64,000 nt of DNA from Craterostigma plantagineum. Its lineage: Eukaryota > Streptophyta > Magnoliopsida > Lamiales > Linderniaceae. The translations under genes were made by a program, and so were the position numbers. The notes under the pieces were generated by a model. It had not been told where the DNA came from. It searched no databases and was given only the letters and a program-made list of their open reading frames with translations. This document shows positions 45,166-55,080 of the stretch, piece after piece (position 1 is the stretch's first letter; each line of letters begins with the position of its first letter). The stretch is from assembly GCA_027422505.1 (NCBI GenBank), contig JAPQWV010000335.1, positions 101,001-165,000 on the forward strand, read 5' to 3'.

Positions 45166-45621
45166 TCATGTTGACCTGTTTTCACTCTGACTCTCGGTCC
45201 TACGGTTCCTACTTTTACTCCGCACTTTCCTCGGTCTTTTCTGTTCCTCAATGAAGGAGAAAACCCCCAAGAACAAAAGCAGAAGGTCCATCCCTTTGAT
45301 CCACTTTTCCAGCCAGACAAGCTCGGGGAAATAGCCTAGCACGAAAAAGACCGCGCTGAAAAACAGAGGGACTAGGGCCTGTTTTCTTCTGGGTAGGCTA
45401 TCCTTGAAAAGAAATAAGCCCAACAAGGGCCAGAAGTGCAGAACAAAAAAGATTAGAATTCCGTGGGGGATTCCCCATATGGTTGTTGTTTCACTAGGAG
45501 ATGAGAAGACTCCTATAATAAGACTTATTACGAAATACAACAAAAACGGAATTCTAATTGCCCACTTCTGGCGCCTTTTCAAGCTCACAAATATGATGCA
45601 GGCCCCCGACAACAGGGGGCT
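45166..45621 (-). CDS. hypothetical membrane protein, about 150 aa
   Basis: An open frame on the minus strand ends at 45166. There is no ATG near the front: the first candidate start is TTG at 45610-45612, and the frame stays open to a TGA at 45652-45654. The product has at least three hydrophobic segments (FLLYFVISLIIGVF; ILIFFVLHFWPLLGLFLF; LLLLFLGVFSF) and a basic tail (KRPRKVRSKSRNRR). It resembles no standard mitochondrial gene (not nad, cox, atp, ccm, sdh or mttB). It is the last of three minus-strand frames in 1.2 kb and is followed by a t-element. A chimeric or decayed membrane protein is likely. Confidence 0.4.
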   Translation of the reverse strand, partial: SPLLSGACIIFVSLKRRQKWAIRIPFLLYFVISLIIGVFSSPSETTTIWGIPHGILIFFVLHFWPLLGLFLFKDSLPRRKQALVPLFFSAVFFVLGYFPELVWLEKWIKGMDLLLLFLGVFSFIEEQKRPRKVRSKSRNRRTESQSENRST

Positions 45622-45673
45622 AGCTTTAAGGGTTCCAATAAATAGAAATCTTCATAATAGAAGAATCCAAAGA

Positions 45674-45859
45674 TTAATTGAACAAGGAGGAAAAAAATGA
45701 ATGAAAACAACCCTTTCTTTTGATTAGGGGTCGACAGTTCCTTGTCCAAAAATAAAGAGAGTGTATAGTAGCAGACTTGCTGAAAAACGAGGCAAAAGCC
45801 CCATTTAGCAAGTTCTTGATCGAGGAAATACCCGAAAAAGACGAAAAAGTATGCTCCAT
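45674..45859 (-). CDS. hypothetical small ORF, 61 aa
   Basis: An ATG-initiated frame (45859) lies between the two membrane ORFs of this cluster, 55 nt after the upstream one and in a different frame. It is Ser/Phe-rich and basic towards the end (RNCRPLIKRKG). It may be a remnant linking its neighbours rather than a gene of its own. No family recognised. Confidence 0.25.
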   Translation of the reverse strand: MEHTFSSFSGISSIKNLLNGAFASFFSKSATIHSLYFWTRNCRPLIKRKGCFHSFFSSLFN

Positions 45860-45914
45860 CTAGTGGAAGGAAGAAGATACAAGTAAGCGAGGTACACAGA
45901 ACTAAAGAAAGGAT

Positions 45915-46385
45915 TTACCAATCTTTACCCCGAAGGTGAAGAGACCCCAGAACGCTTAGAAGCAAGAACAAAATAAGAAGGTGTCTTACCTTAAAAGGGT
46001 AGTCTTTTAAGTTGAGTAAAAAAAATGAAAGCTGCGCAATAACTTGCAAGGGAGTCACCAAATCTTCTTTTTCCGGGAAAGGAAACATAAGTGAAAAGCA
46101 TTCGCTAAAAATAAAAAAACTGGCAATTAAGAATAAATATTGGAATATAGCTTTTAGCGTAAAAGTACTTTGAATCTTTTGGAAAAGGCATGTCTTCAGA
46201 ATCCATTCCGCTGTTTTATCATAGACACACCACCTTATATCCATATAGATGGCTACATAAAGGAACAACCAATATGTAGCATTAAATAGGTTCAAAAGGA
46301 GCGGTTCACTCAAATCCAAGGACCGTGCAACTCCAGCCAAAGCAAGAAAAGCTGAAAGAATCGATGCTCCTACTGGGAAAACCAT
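45915..46385 (-). CDS. hypothetical membrane protein, 156 aa
   Basis: An ATG start at 46383-46385 gives a protein with about four hydrophobic stretches: GASILSAFLALAGVA, ATYWLFLYVAIYM, AIFQYLFLIASFFIFSE and HLLILFLLLSVLGSL, with charged loops between them. The length, regular spacing of helices and credible ATG make this the best gene candidate in the cluster. It is not one of the standard plant mitochondrial genes. The smaller and the second membrane ORF follow on the same strand, and a t-element closes the run. Whether the three frames once formed one gene cannot be told from the sequence. Confidence 0.45.
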   Translation of the reverse strand: MVFPVGASILSAFLALAGVARSLDLSEPLLLNLFNATYWLFLYVAIYMDIRWCVYDKTAEWILKTCLFQKIQSTFTLKAIFQYLFLIASFFIFSECFSLMFPFPEKEDLVTPLQVIAQLSFFLLNLKDYPFKVRHLLILFLLLSVLGSLHLRGKDW

Positions 46386-48608
46386 AATACGCTCTTTCGA
46401 ATTCCTAATTCACTCACTTCAAGACTGGTTCTGAACGCCGCGTAACATAATCTTCAACCAACCTCCACCGTACCGGTGCAACCACTAAAGAATTGCTTAT
46501 ACACTAAAAAGCTACTTACTATACGTATACGCTTACTAAAAGACTGACTTTCATTCAAGCGTGAAACTAAGAAAGAGAGATGTGCCTAAGGCGGCATGTA
46601 AGCAAACTGTGCACGCTAAGAGAAGAGATGCTCGCAATTACTACCACAAGAAAGCCGCCCCCCTATCTTCGAAAGGGGCCCTTCGTTCGTACCTTCTTGG
46701 CTTAGGCTTTCAACTGAACAACATAGCCTTGCCGCCCCGCCGCTAGTCGAAGCTAAGCGCTTGAAAAGCGCGCTAAGAAAGGTTGCTTCTGTCGGCCTTT
46801 CTGTGCAAAAGTCCACCAGTAGCGGAAGAGAGGGTTACCGTACATACAAGAGTCTTCCAGTTCTTACGGAAGCTCTTTCTTACCAGTCAAGTAGTACAAG
46901 AGCTCTATCTTAAAGCCCGGCGCGGCGGGTCGCCTTTTGAATTCTGTAGATGGAAGAGACTATTTAAGTTAAGTAGATAAGGAGTAGGTGAGTGAATGAG
47001 TCCTCACTGACCTGAGCGATTTCGATCACCTAGCAGGCCTTTGATTTGGTAGGTAAGATCGCCAAAGCGTATCATCAGATTTGGCTACGAAGGAAGGAAC
47101 TAGAAGTGAAAGGGCCCCGACTTCTTTCCAGAATGATAGTTCGACCGCAGCTTCCCCCCCAAAAAAAGGGGGGGATCAAGTTCCTTGCCAACTGCCAACT
47201 ATCGACTCCGATCTCTTTTAATTTGTTTTGGGTATTACCAAACCTAGCCTTTGTCAATCACACTAAAGCACCCAATTCCATTATGGAAGAGGCTCCTTAA
47301 GGGTGGGTTAGCTTAGTCAATCAGGCCCGAGACGCGTTCGTTGACAAAACAAACCGCCGTAGGAATTCCGACTTTTCAATAGAGCGGAGGCGAACTGAGA
47401 TCCACGAGAAAGAGGCCCTACTCACTACAAACGAATACACCACAAGATCGAACTGCACTCATGCCTCCACCGCATCAAGTTGACCGCCCTCCCATAGTAG
47501 TGATTCTATCAATCATGTACGTAGGGAGGACCCTCCATTCTGATTGGTATATCATGAAAAAAGAAAGCCATTTGCACCAGGCGCACTGCGCTTTACCTTG
47601 CCCAGATCTTTGCCTTTCTCAGTTAAGTAATGGTGACCCGCCGAAGACTGTTGCTTCGTAACATGTTAACGAAGACCTCCGAACTGAGGGTTCGGTCAGT
47701 AGAAGGGACTACTTTGTCTCCCCGGAAGAAGAATAGCCCCGCTCTCTAGCCGACTGATCCCCTTGATCATATAACTGGGAGGGAACGTGTCACATTAGAG
47801 GTGAACGATCAGAATAAGAGGTGTCCTCTAATCACCACGATGAGACTGGTCCCTCTTTTAGTAGACTCAGCTATGAATTCAGAAATGAATGTCGGGCTCT
47901 TTCTTTCACTGCTAATCCCAAGAAGTTTCTTAATGCTGATACTTTATCTTTCGTCGAGCCCCGTGTGGTCCTCCTTTGAGTGTGGATTCTATTGGATGAA
48001 TCAAGTCAAGGAAAACGTACGTAGCAGCAAGGATGGTGCATCACCTATTTATCTCGCTCGGGAGCCAAAACGAACACGCCTGCTACCTACTGTACTGGAC
48101 CTTCGACCAGGCCCTTGTCGAATCGAAACCAACCACCACTGTATTGCGCTCGAACAGTTGAGCGGCTGCCGGCCAGCAACTTCCGTACACAGATATAGAT
48201 TCATTCTTCGTACCTGGTCCAACTTCACAACCCTTTGCGGGTTGGTCAGAAGTCAGTCTTGTTTGGTAAGACGGAATTGGACAAAGAGAGTGCTCGACCG
48301 GAACAACGGCCAACAAAGACCGTAATTACATAGATAACTGCTCCTCCCCTTCTCCTTAAGGCGAACCGGCTGGAAAGAAAGACGACCTCACCTTCTCGTA
48401 GAGTCAGTGAGAGCAACTTTAGTATCCCCCGTTGACCTTCTTTTGTAGATAGAATCTTCAATGAGTGGAAACAAGCAACCAACCTAATAAATAAAGGTGC
48501 TTGTTGAGTAAGGCCGGCTTTCGAGCCCAAGCCCCTTTAATATGATGAGAAGAAGAGGGGCCGCCCTCTTTTCCGCACCAATCCTTATTTACTACTATAT
48601 CTTTTTGT
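46386..48608. other. intergenic DNA with weak open frames
   Basis: Frames at 46561-46746 and 46783-46980 (plus) are basic and unrecognised. The frame 47801-48325 (plus, 174 codons) opens at GTG and has a hydrophobic stretch (FLSLLIPRSFLMLILYLSSS) but no family resemblance, so it may be chance. A perfect C7-A7-G7 hairpin sits at 47154-47174. Confidence 0.4.
47154..47174. repeat. C7-A7-G7 perfect hairpin
   Basis: Seven C, seven A and seven G in a row form a 7-bp GC stem with an A7 loop. It could pause polymerase or stabilise an RNA end, or be a slippage product. No gene lies directly upstream to which it clearly belongs. Confidence 0.5.
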
Positions 48609-48681
48609 GGGTGTATAGCTCAGTTGGTAGAGCATTGGGCTTTTAACCTAATGGTCGCAGGTTCAAGTCCTGCTATACCCA
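48609..48681 (+). tRNA. trnK-UUU: tRNA-Lys (UUU)
   Basis: The 73-nt cloverleaf is complete. The acceptor stem is GGGTGTA with TATACCC (one G-U pair) plus discriminator A. The D-arm has AGTTGGTAGAG. The anticodon stem TTGGG/CCTAA encloses loop CTTTTAA with anticodon TTT, and the T-arm is GCAGG-TTCAAGT-CCTGC. There is no intron, unlike plastid trnK, which is split by the matK intron; this is therefore the native mitochondrial gene. It reads AAA/AAG codons in mitochondrial translation. No other canonical tRNA was found in the window. Confidence 0.97.
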
Positions 48682-48854
48682 AACCTACCTTACACTATAC
48701 TATTAGTAAGGATGCGTAGTAGCGTTGAAAGATCACTCTTTGCCCTTTAGACTCGCTTCAGCGACTTCGCCCTTTAAGTGACAAGGGGGTGAGGTAAGGA
48801 GTAGTAAGTGGCTCGGTCATCAATAGACCTCTCTTTATTCATTCTATAGGGCTC

Positions 48855-49133
48855 GTGCCTTCCTTCGTTCCTTCACTCTCTAGGAAGCTTCCCCATCTTA
48901 GAGAAGGGATCAGGGTACAGATAGACTCTCTTTTCCTAGAACTTATACCAGGGGTGTTAGGAGGGAGAAGGAAGAGTAAGGCAGCAGCATTTCAAAGATA
49001 CTCAACAGAGAGAGAAGTAGGACTAGTAGACGAAACAAGAGGAGAATACAGGAGCAAGATGAACTCTCAGTTAGCTACTAAGGAGGAAAAGAGAGCATAC
49101 TTTCTACACTTATTAAAGGAAGTACTATCCTAA
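48855..49133 (+). CDS. hypothetical ORF, 92 aa
   Basis: An ATG-less opening frame (first codon GTG) runs from shortly after trnK to a stop at 49131-49133. It is basic and polar, with EEKRAYFLHLLKEVL at the end. No family is recognised. It is recorded because it lies on the same strand between trnK and the 186-aa membrane ORF; it may be chance. Confidence 0.2.
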   Translation: MPSFVPSLSRKLPHLREGIRVQIDSLFLELIPGVLGGRRKSKAAAFQRYSTEREVGLVDETRGEYRSKMNSQLATKEEKRAYFLHLLKEVLS

Positions 49134-49371
49134 TGAAGATAGAGAAAGTAGCGCTCAAAGCCTTAAAGGCTAATATAAGATTTAAGGGATAAAAACCTTG
49201 GCTTACTGGAACTACAAGACAATCTTGAGGAAGACAATGTTACGTTACAATGCGCAGATTGGATTCTATCTCCTATAGGTTTATATCAAGATAGGACACC
49301 ACCAACCCACCCGCGCCTGGCCCTAAGCTCCCAATTAGCCCTTAACTCCCATCTCATTCTTATGTGTCCTC

Positions 49372-49932
49372 TTGTTTTCTTACCCTCAAGTAAACCATTC
49401 CTTTAGTTTTGCTCCTTGGAAAAACATACCTGTGTATAGGACTGGGAAACAATCTAAGTTTGATTGGAATAGAGAGGATCCTGGTTTCAAAGATTTTACA
49501 ATAACCTATCCACGTCGGATTATCAAACTAACTCTAGCCGATACTCTATTCTATTCTTATAGCCGGGATATTCGGTTTAGTCTCGCGGTTTGTATATTGT
49601 TAGGATTATCTGTATGGTGGGTTTTAGCTCCTGATCTTATCCTATTGAAACCATCTGTACTTGGGTCAACTAATCTATCGCTTATTATGAATGTGGCCCA
49701 GGATACTTATATTAATGGTATTTGTTCAAATCATCCTGCTGTATATTCTCCTTGTGATTGTGGTGAGCCTCTCAATAACACCCTTCGTGAAATTCTCGAA
49801 CCTAAGTCTTATGATCCTCTGGATATCAATAAATCGAGGGTCAATGCATTTGCTATTTACATTTCGATGTTCATATTGAGTATAGCATTAGCAGATTCTG
49901 TTAACACACATGGTGTCTTTATTAACATCTAA
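49372..49932 (+). CDS. unidentified two-helix membrane ORF, 186 aa
   Basis: A long frame downstream of trnK with protein-like composition. The N-terminal 65 residues are polar, followed by a first membrane segment at about residues 70-92 (FSLAVCILLGLSVWWVLAP), a Cys/Pro-containing loop at 117-132 (CSNHPAVYSPCDCGEP) and a second membrane segment at 158-174 (NAFAIYISMFILSIALA). No ATG precedes the frame: it opens at TTG 49372, and the first Met codon is at residue 106. The upstream in-frame codons reach a TAG near 49336. Start by another codon, an upstream exon, or loss of the true 5' end are all possible. It is not sdh3, sdh4, nad, cox, atp or mttB. The AT-rich coding suggests an imported or plasmid-linked gene. 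Confidence 0.45.
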   Translation: MFSYPQVNHSFSFAPWKNIPVYRTGKQSKFDWNREDPGFKDFTITYPRRIIKLTLADTLFYSYSRDIRFSLAVCILLGLSVWWVLAPDLILLKPSVLGSTNLSLIMNVAQDTYINGICSNHPAVYSPCDCGEPLNNTLREILEPKSYDPLDINKSRVNAFAIYISMFILSIALADSVNTHGVFINI

Positions 49933-49935
49933 ATA

Positions 49936-51476
49936 ATAGTACGTACTTAAGTATCCCGGCGCAACACGCAAAGAAAATGAAAGAAATTCGAAATATCGCG
50001 GCTAATGAAAAAAAAATCTCAAAAATCGTTCAATTTGTCCTAGTTTTACAATTCTACGTTCTAAGTGTCTATGGATCAAAATTTCTTTCATCTTGGTCAT
50101 TATTTCTTTGATTTTGATTATTTGTTCTCTATTAGGTCGTATGGATTTTTTTTACCTTGAAAAGGTAAGAGGTCAACTTAGAGCAAAGCAAGCTGACAAG
50201 CAAGCTTGCGAAGCAACCGAGGCAAGAGCGTGAAGCAGCTTTTCCCGAACCAAAGGATCCAGGTTCTCTTGAAACAAAATATCTTGATTCCTCAGCATCA
50301 GGCGATGTTTCAGCCCACTCCACTTCATTGACCGAGACTTTCTATTCCGAACCGGTTCGGTTAAAGACCTAGCCACGAGACCAACTCCGGGCTGTCGTAA
50401 AAGATCAATTCCCAGATGCTCTGACTCGCCGCCCACAGGCAAGCTTGTTTAGAGAAGGAGAGTGATTTTCTTCTTCATCAGGGAAACTGCTCAACCTCCA
50501 CTATTCCCATAGGCATGATTATGCACTAGCAGACAGAAAGTGCCAAGAAGAGAAAACGCATAACTCATAAGCCAAAGATGTATTCGATCCTGAATTGAAC
50601 GTAATCTTGGCCGATTGGTGGGGTTAGGTTTTATGAGCGAAACAGCATCCTCAACTCCCAGTCCCGGGTAACTAAGAGGCTTTTGAAAGGTCTTTCAAAA
50701 GTCTCACATTAACGAATGAAAACGGAAACGAGTCAAGTTCATCCGCAGGGAAGGCAATCCAATCCTACAACTCTAGACGGGAAGGGTATTCATACGGAAT
50801 TAGGCGTGCTATTCTTAGTCTTGAGGGATGGTTTATGAGGATGAGGACATTCGAGTTCCGCTTTCAAGGTTTTATCCCTCTGGGCATAGCAAAAAAAGGT
50901 CGGACTAGTTCTTCTTCAATTGCGAAAACAGCTGATTCGAAAACAAGAACCGCTTCTTCCTTGTCACAGCTATCAGCCAAAGCAAATCGATTTCATGTCG
51001 GCGTAAAGGTATCAACGAGCCTTTCCGTTCATTCAATATCTGTCTCCCCCAGTCCTACTGCTCCTGTTAATGCTACTGCTTCCTTTTCATTGCCTTAATG
51101 GCACACATATTCTAGTTGGCAGGGCTCGGTTTCTCTTTGGGGGCATTTGCTAATTAAATCAATGGTATGGCACCTTAAAGAAGAACCTTGGTCGGATTCA
51201 TTCGTGAAAGCTGTTCTGGGGTCTTTCTATTACTATTGGATTAAGTGCTTCATACCCGACAAAACAAAGGAAGAAGAATGACATTCCCCGAAACTCTAAG
51301 TCATCAACTTGTTTAGAGGTGATATATTTTCTTATTCTAGAAGGTAAGAATAGTGTATATAAGAGAGAGGTGGCCCATGGCTTTGAAGATTCTCTTTATC
51401 AGCTAAGGATCTTGATAAAGCAATTCAAATATATTCTGCATTGGACTTCAGCCTCTGGCACTCAATCGCTCGCCTT
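49936..51476. other. intergenic DNA, no recognisable gene
   Basis: AT-rich at first (49936-50160), then genome-average. Short frames at 50173-50442 (minus) and 50835-51098 (plus, Ser/Ala/Thr-rich) have no recognisable domain. Nothing else seen. Confidence 0.45.
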
Positions 51477-51837
51477 TCACATTCTTCTGTCATAGTTTGT
51501 GCGTTGAGCTAAGTCGTCCAAAGTCACCTGAAGAGCATTGTTTCTGGTTTCCGACTCTCTGAGCTGAGTAGTCGTCTTATTCAGATGAACTTGCAGGGCC
51601 TTTTCTGAGTTTACCCATCTCATCGGCCATAAATGTAAATGTGTTCCCTAGCCGCTGGTTTATTTCTGCCCACTTCTCATATTGCTTGATTGATATACCG
51701 CCGGAGTTTCCGAACCTTGCTCTTTCTCCAGCCTTTTTCCCGATCCTACATTCAAGCTCAGTCATACTAGCTTTCTTTTTGAATTTCGTACCGAGCTTAT
51801 TCTTTTGCACGGATATCCTCTGCTCCGTATGGGCCAT
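51477..51837 (-). pseudogene. coiled-coil protein remnant, frameshifted
   Basis: On the minus strand an ATG frame from 51837 gives a Lys/Glu-rich product (for example KWAEINQRLGNTFTFMADEM). Near 51600 a frameshift moves sense into a second frame (LNKTTTQLRESETRNNALQV), which ends at TGA 51477-51479. The whole reads as a long alpha-helical, coiled-coil type protein cut by one frameshift. Upstream, the same frame continues past a TGA to the junction with plastid rpoA at about 51934. I do not recognise it; a nuclear gene or gag piece is possible. Confidence 0.35.
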
Positions 51838-51933
51838 ATACTCTAGGTGTCATAAATTCCTACGTTGATCGTGCCAGGTAGGATATTCCTCAGTAGTCCC
51901 TCCAGTGTAGTTCCCAGGGGCTGGGCTATCCGG

Positions 51934-52068
51934 TGTGTCTGCTTGCACGCCTTTCATAAGTGGAGATAGAATAAAGCGACCGTAATAAAGGCGTTTACTG
52001 TCTGTTCTTGATTCAACACACTTCCACTGTAGTGTCCGAGTAGATATTGTTACTTTCTCTCGAACCAT
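51934..52068 (-). pseudogene. rpoA: plastid rpoA 5' fragment
   Basis: Encodes the N-terminus of the plastid RNA polymerase alpha subunit. The frame from the ATG at 52068 reads [20 protein letters not shown] and goes on through [19 protein letters not shown] to QADT, matching plastid alpha for about 44 residues with one extra codon before QADT. At about 51934 it changes to unrelated sequence. The promoter-independent assembly domain and the rest of the roughly 330-residue protein are absent, so it is non-functional. It lies 63 nt 3' of rps11, the same order and strand as in plastid genomes. Confidence 0.93.
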
Positions 52069-52131
52069 AATAATATTATTTTGAATTATTTATTTCTCTT
52101 GTTTTTATTGAAATTGCTTAACTGTTCGTTT

Positions 52132-52503
52132 CTACACACGTCTTTTTGTCGGAGGTCTACATCCATTATGTGGCATAGGGGTTACATCCCGTACAAAAGT
52201 GAATAGTATACCACTTCTACGAATAGCTCGTAATGCTGCGTCTCCTCCGAGACCGGGACCTTTTATCATGACTTCTGCTCGTTGCATACCTTGATCTACT
52301 ACAGTACGAATAGCATTTGTAGCGGCTGTTTGAGCGGCAAAGGGTGTCCCTCTTCTCGTACCCTTTAATCCAGAAGTACCGGCCGAGGACCAGGAAACCA
52401 CCCGACCCCGCACATCTGTAACCGTGCCAATGGTATTATTGAAACTTGCTTGAACATGAAAAACCCCCTTTGGTATTCTACGTGCACTCTTACGTGAACC
52501 CAT
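52132..52503 (-). CDS. rps11: plastid-derived rps11, N-terminally truncated, frame intact
   Basis: Ribosomal protein S11 of the small subunit. The 123 residues match plastid S11 nearly throughout: [56 protein letters not shown] and a complete C-terminus [19 protein letters not shown]. About 16 N-terminal residues of the usual 138 are missing; the frame now begins M-GSRKSARR where plastid S11 would have further residues upstream. Several substitutions (FHVQ, GTVT, LFTF, PPTKRR) are unlike typical plastid copies, suggesting some age in the mitochondrion. The order rps11-rpoA shows this is plastid DNA and not native mitochondrial rps11. Despite the lost start it could be translated; function is doubtful. 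Confidence 0.95.
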   Translation of the reverse strand: MGSRKSARRIPKGVFHVQASFNNTIGTVTDVRGRVVSWSSAGTSGLKGTRRGTPFAAQTAATNAIRTVVDQGMQRAEVMIKGPGLGGDAALRAIRRSGILFTFVRDVTPMPHNGCRPPTKRRV

Positions 52504-52505
52504 CT

Positions 52506-53555
52506 GGAGGCTCTAGCGAATCAGTGACAGGTGCTCTATCTTTCAAACTTTCAAAGTCTCAACGCTTTAAACCAGGGCTTTTTCGTACTACCAGGGTGGG
52601 AATGAGAAGCTGTTCCTCCGTCTGATAACTCTGCTATTTAGAAAAGGGAGGGAGGGTGAGAAAGAAGTCCTGCTCTGCTGCCCCTGTGTTAAGCAAAGTT
52701 AGTTGACTTCGTCATGTAGTTGACCGAAGGTCTATCCATGAGAGTGAGCCGAATGGCGTATCCCAAAAGAGTAGCACGGGAGCTCACTCTAAAGGGAACT
52801 ACCCTCGGGATGCTTCCTGAGGAAGTCAACAGCAGTCCACAACAGATTGAAGGCGCTCGCTCGTGCTAATCATCTGGCCTGCCCTTCGCTCACTTCTCAG
52901 GCATTGGTCCTAGGGAGTATTCGGGGGTCAGTCAACTCATATTTAGGAGAAGAAAACACTAAGACTACTACTTAACCGGTTTGAACACAGGAATGAACCA
53001 TAAGGGAGAGGTGGGAAAGGAAGTTACTTATTTAATGCTGAAAGAAAGAAGGCGAGTGCCATCGATTTCGCTGTTGATGGCGTAACCGCTCTTTATTTAA
53101 GAGCATTTTCAAAGAGAGGCAAGGAAGAATGGAGTTCTCCCACCTTTTCTAAAACCCGGAATTCGAACGTTGCTCAAGCCCAAGGCTTTGAAAGACCAGG
53201 CGCAAGGGCGTTAAGCGTGCCAGTTGAGTTAGCTGCTGTCGGAAAAAGCGCAATAGCCATAGAGTCAATCCCTGGACCCGGTTCAAATGATTTGATCCAA
53301 AGTGTCATCACAAGAAGAAGCTCGTGCCACTTAAAACAATATACATTGCCTGCCCCTCCTTGAAAAGGTCCAAGCGAAGCTCATAGGTTGGAAAGCAAAA
53401 AGTCTCTCCTATAGCTGGGCACTTGTCTACTTAAAATCCGTTCTATTCTAATAGAATAACTATTCTGGTTATCGGCTTTTGCGATCCAGAAAGGCACGCT
53501 TAAACGTATTTACAGGATCTTTAACCCTTTCCTGTGGGCTGAGCCAGAACTCAAA
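52506..53555. other. intergenic DNA, no recognisable gene
   Basis: Beyond the rps11 truncation point the sequence is not plastid-like. A D-arm-like phrase in reverse orientation near 53161-53235 lacks matching stems. No gene seen. Confidence 0.45.
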
Positions 53556-53960
53556 AGAGAAAAATCATTCCTTTAGCATGAAAGGATGTCTGTCGGCCGA
53601 AAGCGGAAGGAAGGCTGGGGGGTCCGGAGGCTTTGGGATTGCAATCTTGCTGCGCTACTTTAGCATGGATGGAAAAAAGTTTCCAACAAACCTTGCTTAT
53701 GGGTCAATTGAATCCGGGAACACTACACTACATTCGCGGGAACACCTTCTGGGATGTACGTCCATCCTACCACACCTCCAACATTTGGAGATCGATACTC
53801 TCGATCAGAGACGTTCTGAAAAGGTATATCAGATCCATCATCGGGGATGGCTCGAATACTAACGTTTGGAGCGATATTTGAAGAGGGAAGCTTGATCGAT
53901 CTATTCGGAGAGAGAGTGATCTACCTACGATTCTGGCTCATCCGAAACCCGAGACCTGTA
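53556..53960 (+). mobile_element. LINE reverse-transcriptase 3' fragment (zf-RVT region)
   Basis: Two plus-strand frames together show the region downstream of the RT domain of plant LINEs. A Gly-rich start (SGGFGI) is followed by a frameshift and then SCCATLAWM, HYIRGNTFWDVRPSY, IWRSILSIRDVLKRYIRSII and GDGSNTNVWSDI. The last matches the invariant 'IGDGxxTxxWxDxW' block of the zf-RVT region. After a TGA (53878-53880) a further shifted frame gives EEGSLIDLFGERVIY. Frameshifts and stops make it dead. It is on the opposite strand to the LINE RNase H piece near 25.8 kb, and their distance argues for separate fragments. Confidence 0.85.
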
Positions 53961-55080
53961 GACGGAAAATGTGGTTTCCAGAGTATCATCCTAGAAAATC
54001 GAATTTGAACAAGGTCCCGATCAGGGTCAAACTACCCTTCTTTTCCCTTTTTGGGAAAGAAAGAATATGATAGTAGTCCTCCAGGAAAGCATATAATAAA
54101 GAAAGCAGTAATATTCAAAAGCATCTGCCATAGAAAATCTTACTCTCAGGCTATCTCGTATCTAGAACCCTCCCAGGAAGAGAATTAGCCTTAAGAGGAA
54201 GAATTCTCTATAGCCCTAAAAGGGCTGACTAATGGTCCGGAAAGCATAGAGGTATAGGAGAACAAAGTGCAAGCACCTTCTTTATTTTATTGCCAGATGG
54301 ATTAAGTCAGATAACCTTATTTACACTAGGGGATTCAACCCCAACTTATTTTATATATGTGGTAAACCATTCCCCTAGCTGGCCTACGGAAGGCTACTAG
54401 ATGGCCTACCAATACATCTTAAAAAAAAGCACTTTTTTTTTTAATCGCTTTGGATCAAAAGGATATTCTTAAAGAAAGCCTTCCCCCTTACTAAAGAAAA
54501 TAGGGCTGAAATAGACAACAAGACAAAGCATTTTTATTAAACTGGCTGATACAGGTTAAGAGCATAAAGATATTAACAGCGGATATGCTACTAATAAGTA
54601 AGAACCCATCTGCGACAACATAAGTAATATATATAGTAAGACCTCCTCTTCTTTGATTCCGTGCACGAGTAAGTACCCGTAAATCGTAGAGAAAGAGCGG
54701 GGTAGTTACCTGCTCTTTCATCGAGATTGGCGAATTACGGTAATAGAAGAAAATCTGATTCGAGGAGCCTTCTTTGCTATTAGTTTCAATATCTGCTGAG
54801 TGAATCTCTTTTTTCTACCTTATAAAAGTTGACCAGTAAGTAAGCAGGAAGACTAGGATCGTTTCGATAGAGAGTCTCGAGTGGATTGACTAGTAGAGAC
54901 TGAGTGCAAGTATATAGCAGCTGATAAGCGTAAATCAGATATGCGACAGAATTACAAGATAAAGAGCTTATGTGCGAAAGCATCAATTTGGATACTTATA
55001 CAGCGTATCTGCGCACATAATTCCTTATATAAGGAAGTAATGCAATCCTATATGCGAAAGTCTATCCGAAAGAAGAGAAG
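53961..55080. other. intergenic DNA, no recognisable gene
   Basis: Short frames only. It includes a perfect 16-bp palindrome, ttccttatataaggaa, at 55021-55036. The segment leading to nad1 intron domain V may include further, unrecognised intron sequence. Confidence 0.4.

Noticed and set aside
45166..45612. nad6, because a t-element follows nad6 in some plants
   Set aside because: Protein sequence has no nad6 features; only the arrangement is similar.
53161..53235. Reverse-strand phrase resembling a tRNA D-arm and a TTCGAAT loop
   Set aside because: T-stem and acceptor do not pair; cannot support a tRNA.
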